The notes beneath the pieces are model-generated. The model was not told the DNA's origin. It saw nothing but the letters and a program-made list of their open reading frames with translations, and did no database searches. Both the position numbers and the translations under genes were made by a program. Of a DNA stretch of 64,000 nt, positions 35,431-47,625 are shown piece by piece. The DNA lies in the NCBI RefSeq assembly GCF_034190915.1, contig NW_026947504.1, forward strand, positions 65,933,474 through 65,997,473, given 5' to 3'. Position 1 is the stretch's first letter; each line of letters starts with the position of its first letter. The stretch is from Cavia porcellus. Lineage: Eukaryota > Chordata > Mammalia > Rodentia > Caviidae.

Positions 35431-37764
35431 AGTTTCTGTTCTCTTTTTTTGCTCTGTTGTGGGACATAGAAACTCTATTCATAAATTTGTTTATAATTAA
35501 GCAAAGGCTTACAGAATTTGTTTTATTTTTTAATCCAGGTAGTTCATACAAAAATCTACATTTCTTTCTTCTCTTGAAAACTATGAATCTTGGATATTGC
35601 CAAATTTAATATTTCTGCTTAGCATTCTCATGTGGCAGTTGTAAGCAGAAAGAAAGTGATGGATCCCCTCTTGGGGATGAGATAAGTGTTGCAGAGTTCG
35701 CCACAGTCATCACGCACACTGCAGACTTCCACTGACATGTTTTACTTTCGTGGTTGCTAAAAGCATTGCCATTTGTAACTACTGGGCTAATTTAGACTTT
35801 ATTAGACTTTTAGGTGTGGCAACCAAGCAAATAATTTTTTTTTCTTTTTTGTTGCCATTTTTAAAGATTCATCCACATAATTCATTCGTTAAAGTACAGT
35901 CTCCCTTACCAGTATAATTAGAAGTGTAATTGAACTTGTCTTGGAGAAACAATGAAATATAGCAAATCTCAGGCGAAGAGGGAGCTTTAGTCTACACCAC
36001 CTTCACCTTTCCACTAACATGCCTTTACCTTTCTTAACCTTTCCCTGTGTTAATCAATATCTTCCTTGATTTCATCGAAAGCAACATGCTAAAGTATGCA
36101 GAACACAGTGGACATCAAAAGACCTATGTTCCATTTCTGGGTCTTTTATTAGATGGATTTATCACTTCCAGAAGGACAGAGTGACAAGCCCAAGCCTTGC
36201 TCCATTGCCGTTTTCACGTCACTCCTGTTTTCTCTTCTATTTCCATCAGATGGTGTGAGATCTGTGGTGAGCTCTCTTTTATAAACCTACTCAACTTTTT
36301 CCAAGGACACGATATTTTGAAAATTTAAAAATTTAGAAAAACTAATCAGATAGTCATTTTCCCTTGGGAAGAATAATATTAAGGTTTTTAAAAAATATAT
36401 CTCTGCCTATCTACTGGCTTTTAATTTGTAAGATAAAATCTCCCAGTCCTGAAAATGTTTTCAACTAATTCCTTTTAAACAGAATCCTATGTAGGCAAAA
36501 CAAAGCATTCCTTGAGAGTCAGTCTGAACCACTAATTTAAAGAAAGGAATCTTAGATAATAGGAAGAACTATTTTTGATTTATGTATTTAATAAGTTAGA
36601 TTTATTAAACCCCAAAACACGGCACTTAATTTTATAACCTTTTGCATTCTCTAATGATTTCATATACATAAATCTCTAGCCTCTTGATGGTCCCAGTGGG
36701 CAATCAGATTATTTTATGCATTGTTATTTTCTCATGAAGCCCAAGCAGGGCGTAAGATAAAGAACACATCCTTAGTCCAGCTAATGTTTTCATTGAATTG
36801 TAGATGCAGAAAATACTTCAAGAACTTCTAGTCCTGAGCTGACAACATCCCACATCCCTGTGCCAGACGTTGCCTGGCATAGTTTCTGAAATACCTACCC
36901 TTGCATCCTATATTCTATTGGATTAAGATTTGGAATCTCCCAAAGTTCTGTTTTTGAGGAACATTATTTCCAGACATATATCCTGTGAACCACTTGTTTT
37001 GCGGGTTATCTCTATGTATTCAGTAAATTGTTTCCATGGTTAGAAGAGTCAAGGTTTATTTATGATCTGGGCTCTAGCTTAAGTAGAAAGTGATAACAAC
37101 AATATTTATAGTAATAATATATAATACCACTAGTTAACAGCATAGTAATAATAATTGATATTGCCAATGAACAATATTACTATGAATGATGATAATGAGT
37201 AATTATTATTACTGCTCCTTGGGAGACCACACTTGTGAGCTACAAAGCCAGAAATAAGGAAGCCAAGGTCAACAACAGTCAGAAAACAACATCCAGCTAA
37301 ACTGTGGCACATTTTAAGAAGAGACGTTGCTGCTACTGCCTTAGCCACACTACACAGCAACCACAGTACTTAAGAGTGAATGTCAGCCTCTCTGCCACAG
37401 CCACCTTGGGAAAATCAGACACAAGCAGCACTGTGCTTATCAAGACATGAACTCCCCCCCGCCATACGCTGACTTCCTCCTTCAGGTCTCCCTGAGTCAG
37501 CTCATCTAGGTGGTGTACCTCCATCCAACCTCCCAGGATAATGGTGACAAACCTATGGCACATATACTGCAGTGGGCTGTTTGTATCATTGAAAGCTCTA
37601 AAAGGTTCTCTAACATGGTTACAAAATCCTAGGAGATAATATTTTTTTCTTTTCTTTTTTTTTAGAAAATGGAAGCATGCACCTAATCTACCTCTTAATC
37701 AAACTAGTTTCACTTAAACAGTGTCTTTATTGAAGGAATTTTCAGAACTTTTAAAATGCCATCT
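35431..37764. other. Unassigned A+T-rich sequence
   Basis: No gene, RNA gene or recognised repeat in 2.3 kb. Confidence 0.45.
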
Positions 37765-38002
37765 CTTACAGTTTGGATCTAAAATGTTCACCAAAAGCTG
37801 TGCACTAAAGGGTTAGTTGCCATCTGCTGATTTTTTGGATCATGAGAGCTCACACTCACAAGTGCATTGATCCACTGAGAGCCATCACTGGATGTCATTA
37901 ATGGGGGTGATTGAAACAGGAGGTGGGGCCTAGTTAAAGGAAGTGGACCACAGGGACTGGACTTTAGAGACCATATGTGGTTCCTGACCCCTTCTTCTCT
38001 GA

Positions 38003-38049
<47 letters not shown>

Positions 38050-38265
38050 CCTCTCTCTGTCTGTCTGTCTGTCTGTCTCTCCATGATTTCTGGATGCCAT
38101 GAAGTTATCAGCTCTCCTCAGTCATGATGCTCACCTTCATCATGAGCCCAGAAGCAAAGGAGCCAAATGAGACCTCTAAAACCATGAGTCAAAATTAAAT
38201 AAATCTTCACTCCCTTACATAGTTTTCCTCAGGTACTTCATCACAGTGACTGAAACGTTAACACT
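37765..38265 (+). mobile_element. MaLR-like solo LTR with internal (TC)n
   Basis: TTTGGATCTAAAATGTTCACC at the left, AGGTGGGGCCTAGTTAAAGG, then the closing block CCTCTAAAACCATGAGTCAA, AAATAAATC, TCACAGTGACTGAAACGTTAAC fit a MaLR-group LTR. The usual pyrimidine stretch in the middle has expanded to about 60 bp of TC plus five TGTC units (about 38003-38080). A 98-codon antisense frame here is a repeat artefact. Confidence 0.6.
38003..38080 (+). repeat. (TC)n/(TGTC)n microsatellite inside LTR
   Basis: Long TC tract followed by tandem CTGT units. It sits where MaLR LTRs carry a short CTCTCT stretch, so it probably grew from it. Confidence 0.95.
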
Positions 38266-39394
38266 CTGATGTTATTCTGACTTTTCAAAGAGGATCTTAA
38301 TTATTTTACTATGATGATACACTCTCTAACCTCCTGGAACCAGTGTGTCCATTGAACACAATTTAGAGATGGGCACATTGAACTATTGCTCCATCAAAGT
38401 ATAAAGCTGTGGTGAATTTTAAAGGGAAGCTAACAAAGGGAAATATGATTCAAGACTTCAAGGTGGCAAACTTGCATGTACAGCGATGGTGGGACCCTGA
38501 GCAGAACCGGGCTGCCCAGATGACAACAACCCAGTTGTGCGCCTAATGGTACCAACAGCTCCATCTGCATCATTCTTGAGCAACTGCCCACCACAGGCCA
38601 CAGTTCTGTGCAGATTAGCAAACTGAACCCAGCACATGTATTTCATCAAAGGCGTTTTATTTAAAATTTGAGTTTATTGCATTCCTCAATGTGAAGGGTC
38701 ATTTTCTTTTCTACTAATGACCCACTTATTGAGAGCAAACATCAGTTTGCAGATTACTGAAACAGAGCATTTACTAGTAATTTGCAACACATTATCATGT
38801 GGGAATCAGATTACAGCTAAGGACTCCTCGTAAAACAATCTCTAACATTTACTACATTTCTGGAGAAATATGTGTTCTTTGCCTCTGTGATGCTGTAGTC
38901 TGTGATTCTCGGGGTCTGGAGAAGAATACCATTCTGACTCCCCATTTGGCCCCTGAAATGAAATAAACTTGATCCCGAAAATTAGAGTCAGCATTGGTCC
39001 TTGTTCAAAAGAATCCTTGCAAAACTGAGATAAAACACAAGGCAGATAGAGCGGGTGGAGGCGTCTGGCTGATGTCATGGATATGGAATCTGTGAGCAGG
39101 CAAAAAGAGCAGTGGATGTCTGTGGCAGGCAGACGATGGGCAGGGGTCAGTGGGAGCAGTACCTTGCCTTCCTCTTTCCATTTCAGTCATCTTTGCCCTA
39201 CAGGTCTCCATTTCTGCCATCCATAGCTAGTACTCAAAAAACTGACCATCTTTAGATGAGTTTCCAGTCCACTCTTGTGTCTATCTAAGCTTGAGTTTGC
39301 TCAGTCAATCAAGCTGATTTTCTTTTTGCCCTATCCAAACCACTAGAGCATGCTATAGCTTTGAACTTAAACGTTCTTAGCTCTTAAATGTTAA
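38266..39394. other. Unassigned sequence
   Basis: No gene recognised. Open frames of 63-78 codons on the minus strand at 38430-39220 carry no motif. Confidence 0.45.
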
Positions 39395-39770
39395 TCTAAA
39401 TGATCTCAAAAGTGTTAAATATTATCCCTGAAGCGGCACTATTGGAAGGTAGTGAAACTTTTGAAAGTGGGAGGCTTTTAGATCATTAAGGATACACTCT
39501 TAAAGGGGATTGTGAGACAAGCCTCCCACCAGCTACCATGCCAGCCTATGCCCATATCTTCACTCTCTCTACTCCTTCACCATGAGGTCAACAGTTTTGT
39601 TTTGCCATGTTTTCCTGCTATAATTCACTGCCTCCCCATAGCTCCAAAGCCAAAAAGGTTAATCAGTCATGGATTAGGGCCTCCAACACTGTGAACTAAA
39701 ATAAAACTTTTTATAAGATGATTATTATACTGGCATTTTTTATACTAACAGAAAGCTAACTATCACAGAG
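39395..39770 (+). mobile_element. MaLR-like solo LTR, diverged
   Basis: TCTTAAAGGGGATTGTGAGA, CATGAGGTCAACAGTTTTGT, CCAAAGCCAAAAAGGTTAATC, ACTGTGAACTAAAATAAAAC and CAGAAAGCTAACTATCACAG follow the same order as the LTRs at 37765 and 47330. Confidence 0.55.
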
Positions 39771-40029
39771 CATTTTTACCATCATTTCTTACACGACTGT
39801 TTTTCTTAAATCAATCAAAAGCTATCTATAAACCAACACCTCTCAAGCTGGTTGCTTTTAGGTATCCTATATATCCTTAATAATTATTGAGAATCTCAAA
39901 GAGCTTAGTTTATGAGTCTTATATGTTATACTAATCAATATTTGTCATATTGAATATAAAACACTTTAGAAATTAAAAGTCAAAAAGGAATTTTTAAAAC
40001 ACAGGATTAATAAGTACATCTTAGTATTT

Positions 40030-40375
40030 TGGTTCAAATATGCTCCCACCAAAACTCATACTGACACTCAGTTCCATGGGTCAGCAGTGTTGGGAGTCCA
40101 AGCTCCCAAGTGGGAACTATGTAGGTTAGGAGAGTGGAGTCCTGTTGAATGTATGTATTAGTACCTTTCTTGAACAAGAGATTCATTTCCCTTGCAATCC
40201 TAGATTAGTTACTGCAAGAGTAGGTTGTTAATAAAGCAATCCCACCTCTCATATTTGTCTCTTCTCACCTGCCCTTGCATTTTCCATCATAGTTGCCAGA
40301 TGCAGCTGCCTAGCCTTGAATACCCCAACCTCCAGAATCATGAGCTAAAATAAACCTCTTGCCACCAGACAGGGA
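40030..40375 (+). mobile_element. MLT-like LTR relic, cut by element X
   Basis: GGTTGTTAATAAAGCAATCC, CATATTTGTCTCTTCTCACC, CCAACCTCCAGAATCATGAG and CTAAAATAAACCTCTT resemble an MLT-group LTR 3' half. The sequence changes character at about 40376, where element X copy 2 begins. Confidence 0.45.
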
Positions 40376-41164
40376 AGAGCTAGACTCAAGCCTCCCCCCA
40401 TGAATCAGCACCATTCAAGGACTGGGGGAGAGAGAAAAAGGTCACACCAGCAAAGAAACCCAGTCTGGGAACCAGTGCCATGCGTAGACTACCACTGGAC
40501 TGGGAAAAGTCACACCCCAGTCCCTTCCAGCACACGAGCTGGCAATACAAGAGGTACCAATCCCTGCCACCTCTGTGAGAGACCGGCTTGTCTGGAGGAA
40601 CACAGGCTGTGGCAATGGCTGTCGAGATGATATGCAGTTGGATGTCTATGGTGTTTTGGTATTTAACTGACATTTCAAGTCTGGACCTATGGCCTGATCA
40701 TGGGTTCAGAGGATGGTGATGTGCAGTGTGACATCTAGGGGGGTCTCCATCTGAGGGTTGTAGGCACTGCTGATTTCCTATGGCCTTCTTTTAAGGTCCT
40801 GTATTGTTTCCATTGTTTTGTTGGGTTGGGTTTCATTCTCCCTTGTTTTGTTTGATTATGTTAAATCCAATGATGGGAGCAACTGCTTCAGGAATAGCAA
40901 GATATATTATGGTGGCAATTTTTGATTTGCTGTTGGCAGGTTTGGGGGTACTTTGTTGCATTCATTGCTTTGTTTTTGTTGTTTCTCTTCTATTCTGTTC
41001 TGTTTGATTTTTGCTGTGTCTAAGATTGTCTGCAGTTCTTTTGAGGACATAGGAGGAAATTGTGGTGACTTGATTTTGTGATGTTTTGAAGTCTTGTATC
41101 TCTTGCACTGATTTGATTTGATTGTTTTTTTTTTTCTGTTTTGTCCTCTTTAAAATAAATAAAT
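40376..41164 (+). mobile_element. Element X copy 2: noncoding retroposon with L1-type 3' tail
   Basis: It matches copy 1 (3955-4740) along nearly its full length: AACCAGTGCCATGCG, AGGAACACAGGCTGTGGC, ATGCAGTTGGATGTCTATGG, GTGCAGTGTGACATCTAGG, then a T-rich tail. The tail again has three units of about 150 bp, with cores at about 40793, 40944 and 41088. It ends TCTTTAAAATAAATAAATAG. Both copies begin at about the same internal point, as expected for a defined element rather than two chance truncations of an L1. The HAL1-like copy A starts immediately after its tail. No protein is encoded. Confidence 0.6.
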
Positions 41165-41166
41165 AG

Positions 41167-44035
41167 CTTCCAGGAGAATAGATAACAGCAGCTATGGAGG
41201 CTCTCTGAGATAGCCAGCTTAGATTCCAGGAATGGTATGGTGTGGGAGGCCTAAGCAGGGGGAGATATACCCTGCCGACGCAGGAACGAACTAAGCTGAG
41301 AGAAACCAACTGGAAACGCAATCCTGGTGCTACAACTGGAACAGCTAAAGTCTCCATGCCAAAGCTGGAACCCTTGCTTCTGGAAACCGTGGCTTGAATT
41401 TCCTGCTGCCGCCACTGCATCTAAATCAGCACAGCAGGGATAGAGACGTGAAAGTGCTGAGAGCAGGAATCAGTGAACCAAATTGAGAGCAGGGCTGGCA
41501 GGGAGACCTGCATCCACCTGCAGTGAGTGATAGGAACAGGGACCCTTCCATAGACTAGAAGGCTCAAACAGAGAACATTCTGGGACCAGGCAGACTATCT
41601 GGAACAGGATGCTGTGGTAACTTCAGTCACATATTCCCCTCTCAAGCCAGATTGGTGAGGAGCGCTTGACGTGGGTGATGCTATGGACTAAGACCCAATA
41701 GGCTAGCCCAAACCAGGTCCCTGCATATGGCAGTGCACCCTAATGCAGTGAAACCTTCAACAGGTTTACTGACCTGGAGGGACAGGCCCAGCATAGGCTG
41801 CCCAGGTCTGTGTCTCCCTAGTATACTGCAGTGGGCAGGAACACCTAGCTGGTGCGATTCAAACAAACTGTAACTGACAAAGAAAGAAACTGGGCCTCCT
41901 ATATATGCCTGAATGAAAGGAACAAAAATTATGAAAAGAGGAGGCAACAAGAAAGGGTCCTTGGTCCCCAATCCTGAGAACACTAATCCAGGAAAGGTAA
42001 ATGCAACGGAGAATGAGGACAGAAAACATGAAATATCAGGCACGACACCAACAGACATAAAGCAATATCTCCGGGACCTCATAGATGAGTTCAAAAGTGA
42101 AGTATTTAACAAAGTAAAGCAAGATATAAGTAGAATAGTTAAAGAAATGCTAAGCACCTCCCAAGAAAAAACAGATGGTGGAATGGAAGAATAAAAAAAA
42201 GGGGGGAGAATTGTTTGATGGAGAAAATAGAGAAAACATAGAATACATGAAGCAAGTTCAAAGAGATTACCAGGAAAATAAAAACTATTGAAAGCTGGCA
42301 TAACAGCTTGAAAGAAACTAAGGATAAATTATCTGAACTGGAGGGCAGATTTGTAATGTGGGAGCATGAAAGGAAACACTTCTTAAAAATAACAAGGAAA
42401 CAAGCAGTAACAATACAAAGGCTAGAAGATGATAAGAGGATCTATAACTTAACAATTAAGAATATAAAGGAAGGAGCAGGGATACAAACAAAGGAACTGC
42501 AAAGGCTATTCACAGAAATAATCAAGGAGAACTTCCCTAATATGGGAAAAGGTAAAGATACTCAGATCTATGAGGCATACAGGACCCCAGCCACCTACAA
42601 CCCAAACAGAACTACACGCAGGCATATAACAATCAAAATTCCTGAAATCCAGAAATACAAGAACAGAATGTTAAAAGCTGTCAGAGACAAAAAAACAGAT
42701 CACTTACAAGGGAACACCCATCAGATTTACAGCAGACTTCTCGGCACAAACTATCAAATCACAAAAAGCATGGCACAAAATAATTCAAGCTTTGAAAGAC
42801 AATAACCTCCAGCCAAGATTGATATATCCTGCACAACTGTCCCTAGAAATTAATGGAGAAACAATGTGCTTCTAGGATAAAGATGAACTAGGCGATTAGA
42901 AACCACCAATTCAACTCTACAGAGCATACCGCAGGACATTCTAAAAGAGAAAAATACCAAGATTCCAGAAACAGTGGCAGAGAGGCCACAATGAATGGAG
43001 CAGAAAGCAAAATAAAGAAGACAAACTGACAACTAATGACAGAAAAAGAGCTCAACAGAAATGAGGCAGAGAAGTTTGGATGGCAGGAACAGCTATTTTG
43101 GAGAAAACAAGACATCATAATAGCTAGTGCTGATTCAGTATCATCTTGTTTGAAGTCCCATCAAGCTTTTGTTCTTCTGTCTCCATCGGTCTTAACATGT
43201 TGTATCTTATTGGATTTTATTATATGTGATAATATAAACAAAAACTTTTTTAGACAAGGAGATAATACAGAAACCATTGTTCATTTTCTGTTAGTTGGTT
43301 CTAAATATCCTGTAATACTGTGATTCTCTTAAATGGTTTTACATTGTCTTGATATGTTTGATGCTACAGTATACGAAGTTATACTTAAAGATTTCAAGGA
43401 AAGAAACACTATGGTAACTACTTTTATGTCAGGATATCTTGTGGTGAAACACTATTTAACTTAAATGGTTATGCTCTGACCTGTGCTGTTTTGTTGTTAT
43501 GTCCTCTTTTATCTCAATCTCCTTTTTTATTATTTATTTTTTCTTTTTATCTTTTTAATTAAGGGAAAAAATAAATAAAAATAGCAGGATATATTATAGT
43601 AACCCATTTTGATTTCCTATTAACTTGATTTGAAATCCTATATGGCTGATTTTACTCTATTCTGTTTTGTTTGATAGTACCAAGTTTGAGAGTATAGGTA
43701 ACAATTGTAAAGACAGTAAGATTCACTGTGATGCCCATTCTGGTTTGACTATTATCTTGTTTTGAAGTCCTGTAATGTCTCCAATGTTTTGATTTTATTG
43801 GTTTTGTTCTGTACTATTTTGTTCAATTTTATTATAACTGATATAGGCAATCCTTTTTAAGATAGCAAGAGGCATTATGGTATCCATCATTGATCACCTT
43901 GTATTCTGTTTTTACATTATGTACTATGTTCATCCTTTTGATTTTACTGATTCTGTTTTGTTATGTCACATTTGGTTTTATTCTCTTCAGAAAAAGTAAT
44001 AAGAACTGTGGAAGCAATAAAACCCAAAATGTGTA
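41167..44035 (+). mobile_element. HAL1-like element, copy A (5' UTR + ORF1 + 3' UTR, no ORF2)
   Basis: Its first 745 bp match the 5' UTR of copy B (CAGCAGCTATGGAGGCTCTC, GAGAAACCAACTGG, GCAATCCTGGTGCTA). ORF1 relics follow (41913 to about 42893), then a shared post-ORF1 tail (GTGGCAGAGAGGCCACAATG at about 42972). From about 43040 it passes straight into a 3' UTR. That 3' UTR includes the T-rich module also present in the full-length L1, ending GCAATAAAACCCAAAATGTG at about 44030. There is no trace of endonuclease or reverse transcriptase. This is the half-LINE layout. It must have been copied in trans by a complete L1. Confidence 0.75.
41913..42893 (+). pseudogene. HAL1-like ORF1, copy A, frameshifted
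   Basis: Relic of an L1-type ORF1. A 93-codon open segment (41913-42194) holds the N-terminus and the start of the coiled coil, ending at SQEKTDGGMEE. After a frameshift, a 165-codon segment (42308-42805) carries the rest of the coiled coil, the RRM (YEAYRTPATYNPNRTTRRHI) and part of the C-terminal domain. Another shift follows. The protein would be a nucleic-acid chaperone like ORF1p of the full-length L1, from which it is clearly distinct in sequence. Confidence 0.8.
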
Positions 44036-47000
44036 ATTGTCATTGTCTATTAAAACCTCAGAAAATAGACTAAGATAAGCAGTTACTAGAGTAATATCAT
44101 CACACATCATCTAGTTTATCAAAAAAATCCAATTTTCATCAGTAAAAGAACAGAAGTGCAAAGAAAATCCTCTTTTAAGAACATTTTGAAATAATATTGA
44201 TCTTGCAGACCTCCAAGAAGATGTCAGGGATGCCAAGGGCAAATAGATGCTTAAAAACTGCTGCTTGGAGCACATGCAGATAGTATTCTTGCTCTGATGT
44301 CTTGCTTCGCACATCACAGCTTTTCCTAAAATGCACTTCTGATTGTGACACTCTGCACACATGGCTCCTTATCATCTACTGGGTATATTATTGTATGGCT
44401 CCTTATCATCTACTGGGTATATTATAAACCTAAGCATGGCAAACAGCCACCATGATCTGGGCCATGCCTATCCTTGTGTGGAAGTCATCTATCCCCTCTT
44501 GACATCTCAGCTCAAAAACCAGAAAATTGTGGGGTTTTTCATGTATCTCTTGCCTTGGCTAAAATAGAAATAAAAAATAAATAATAAATAAATTGTTTTG
44601 TGTACATTTTAAAGATTAAAAAAAAGCCTTTAGGATTTTATAAAATTTGATGCTCAAAGCTTACTGCATATTTTGAGAACCACAAGTATCCTTTAACATT
44701 TAGTAAGTCCTTTATATGTATGCAAAATGTGGTTGTATTTATGTATGCAGGAGCTGGTTTCTAGAGTAAAAACATGTCTTTTTTTTTTTTAACTACTTTT
44801 CAAAAAGATTTTCTTAGCACCCTTCCCTCCTCTTAGATGGCCCTGCCATGAGCTGCTCTGATATCCAGATGTACCCTTCATCCCAGAAGCCCTTTGGGGA
44901 CATAAATCATTTTTCATTACTCTTGGTAACTACACATTGGTACTGTGACTGTCATGGTTCCTCAGACGAGGCAGACTCTAAAACTGTCTGGTAATAAGTG
45001 ACTAATAGAAATCGGATGTTGGATGTATGCTCTCGCTTTGCCAGCATAATCATTTTTCCCAGCTCTGTGCCATCCTCCAGTACAACTCTTCTTCCTACAG
45101 CCAAGATTCTGGTGTTGGCAGAGTGATGTCTCATACAGCCATTCAAAACTTCAGTCATCTATAAATCCTGGCTCACTTTCAGTCCCTTATTGAAGCAGCT
45201 GTTTCCATCTCTTAATGTTAGTTCTGCAATATCTTTTATGTCAATTTTCCCTTTTCTACCCTCCTGACCCAACTTTAATTTACTTCCTCTTTATCTCATA
45301 CTTACCCATTACCACAATTTCTTCATCTTCTGAGGGCAATAGCTCAGTCCCCAGGGAGGGATCTTCTTAAGCACAAAAGATCAATTCCATACCATTCTCC
45401 TGGACTAATATCCTGACAGGATTCAAAAGTAATCTTTCAAGTGAATATGTGAATTTCCACCCATCATATATAATTTCTTTTAAAAAATCTTTCAGAGCAA
45501 CTTCAAGTCAGATTCTTTACTGTTTTGTATCTTCTGTTAACTACTAAATGTAGTAGATGCAACTGATGCCCAGTTTGCAGTCAATAGTAAATGCCACAAA
45601 CAAGTGTAAGGAAGGTTAAAAAAAAAAAAGAAAGGCCAGGGTAGGGGATCACCATCTTCAACACAAGATGCTTGATATGCACTAGTGGTCTGAAGGGTGT
45701 TGTGTGACATTTATTCCAGTAACGTATATTTTGTAACTGTCCCATTCCCTTGGTTTCCTCCATGATCCCTACCGTAGCTCTCCCAAGGCTGGTTTCTGCC
45801 ATTCCAAAGGAATGAATATGGACACATTGCCAGGCTCCAGCCCCAGCCTCTAATGTGACTACTCCTGCCTGAACAAGGATCACAGATTTACCTCTACCCA
45901 CTTTTACTAGGCTGCCAATCCCAGCTATAAATTCCCCTCACAAAGCCATAAGCTCTAACTTCAGTCCACTCAGGAGCTCATCCCCTGGGCTTTGCCAGGC
46001 TCATGGATTTCTGTGCCACCTGGATGCAGAGAATTTCCAAATGTGCTCTAGAGCTGCCCTGGACCATGAGATGTTAATCAAACACTCAGCTGAAATGTTT
46101 TGGGAACAGCTCTGCTTTTTTGTTTATTGATGTGCTCATGTTCGATGAAGATATATTTCTGGTGACATTGTGAACTCATTTCAAGACATTAAAGGATTTT
46201 TCCTAGTCTCTTTCTTAGGAATATTGGTCCTTGGAGATCAGGTGCTTTTCACTGCTCCTTAGAGGCCCATAAAGAGTGATGGAAAATATAATTGTGCATC
46301 TCACATGAAACTCAAACCTGCTGGAGTATATTGCATATCTGCCTTAACTTAGTGTAGTTATTGGTTTTCCTGGAGTGGTCACTGCACACTTCTCCCCTAG
46401 TTTGGGTCATTCTCCAAGGAGAAAGAACAATGGTAATCTTCAATACATTACTCTATAACAAAGATATGTGTGCCCCTTGAATTTATGTTATGACTCAGGA
46501 GCAGTATTCAACTGCATTTTCCTACATACACGAATGCCAGCCTCTCCTTGACATATTCACAGAAAGACTGAATGACCACTACATTAGGCCTCTCCCATTG
46601 TTCCTTAGCAGTCACCTCAGACTATCTGCTTGAATTGTGTGGATGTTTTTTCTCCAATATGCAGGAGAATGATCATCTTCTTCCCAGTATCTGGGATAAC
46701 AGTTGAGTAAGTGACTTATTCCTGGATGTGTCCTGCTGTAGGTCAACTGTTCTTCCATACAGTCACCATATTGAAACTGCAGTCTTCAGACATGTGAGTC
46801 CCCCACAAGAACATTCTGGGGACTCTGAGTTCTCCTCTATATTTAACACAATTGAGCTTCTGTTAGTCCAATTATATGAGACAAAGGAATTAGTATTTAT
46901 CAGGTAATAGAAAATAACCATGAGTTTTTTGTGTCACTAGGATACCACCTGGTTCTCTGCAGGGAGTGATCAACTAGGCAGCTTGCATTAACCAGGGTTA

Positions 47001-47329
47001 ACTAACATTCCACCTGCTGACTCCAGGTGAAGAATAACTTGCCTGAATCATTGGGAGAAACCCAAATTCAATGATCACCTTGGATGACATTCAAAATCAA
47101 GAATAAGGCTAGATACCACTAGAATTCCAATTACTTAAAAGTTGGAGGAATTTTAGCTTAAATCAGATGTGACAGTTGATAGTAATAGCAGCTAATATAA
47201 TGTCATCATTTCCTTAAATTTCATTTCTAAGATGAGTATGAGGAAGATGAAAATTTTTCTCATAAGATTATTGCTGATTTAAAGGCAAATATGGTATTTC
47301 ACAAAGCATCTGTAAGAGGGGATCTCAAG
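44036..47329. other. Unassigned sequence
   Basis: Holds a perfect or near-perfect 34-bp tandem duplication (44361-44428) and a weak ID-like trace near 45335-45400 (GGCAATAGCTCAGTCCCCAG). No gene recognised; minus-strand frames up to 106 codons (45581-45901) have no motif. Confidence 0.45.
44361..44428 (+). repeat. 34-bp tandem duplication
   Basis: The unit beginning ATGGCTCCTTATCATCTACT at 44361 repeats at 44395, with identity through GGGTATATTAT. Confidence 0.9.
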
Positions 47330-47625
47330 AAGCAGGGCTTTATTGAAGCTTTTGGGTCACTAGGCACATGCCCTTGAAGGAGATTTTGTGACATCATGTC
47401 TTCCTCTCTTTTTTCCATGGCAGGCATGAGATGAGCAATTTTGACCTGTCACACAACTCTGTTATGATGTGCTGGCTCTCTACAGGCCTAAAAGCAATCA
47501 GGTCAATCAATCATGGACTAAACCTTCTAAAACTATAAGCCAAAAATACACCTTTTCTCTTTATAAGCTGTATGTCTCAGGTATTGATTATAGTAATGGA
47601 AAGCTAACATACCCTATCATAACCT
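47330..47625 (+). mobile_element. MaLR-like LTR, 3' part
   Basis: GCACATGCCCTTGAAGGAG, GCCTAAAAGCAATCAGGTCA, CATGGACTAAACCTTCTAAA, GCCAAAAATACACC and AATGGAAAGCTAACATA give the 3' two-thirds of a MaLR-group LTR. Confidence 0.6.

Noticed and set aside
41681..42301. 206-codon minus-strand open frame
   Set aside because: Antisense to the 5' UTR and ORF1 start of HAL1-like copy A. No motif, and not preserved in copy C.
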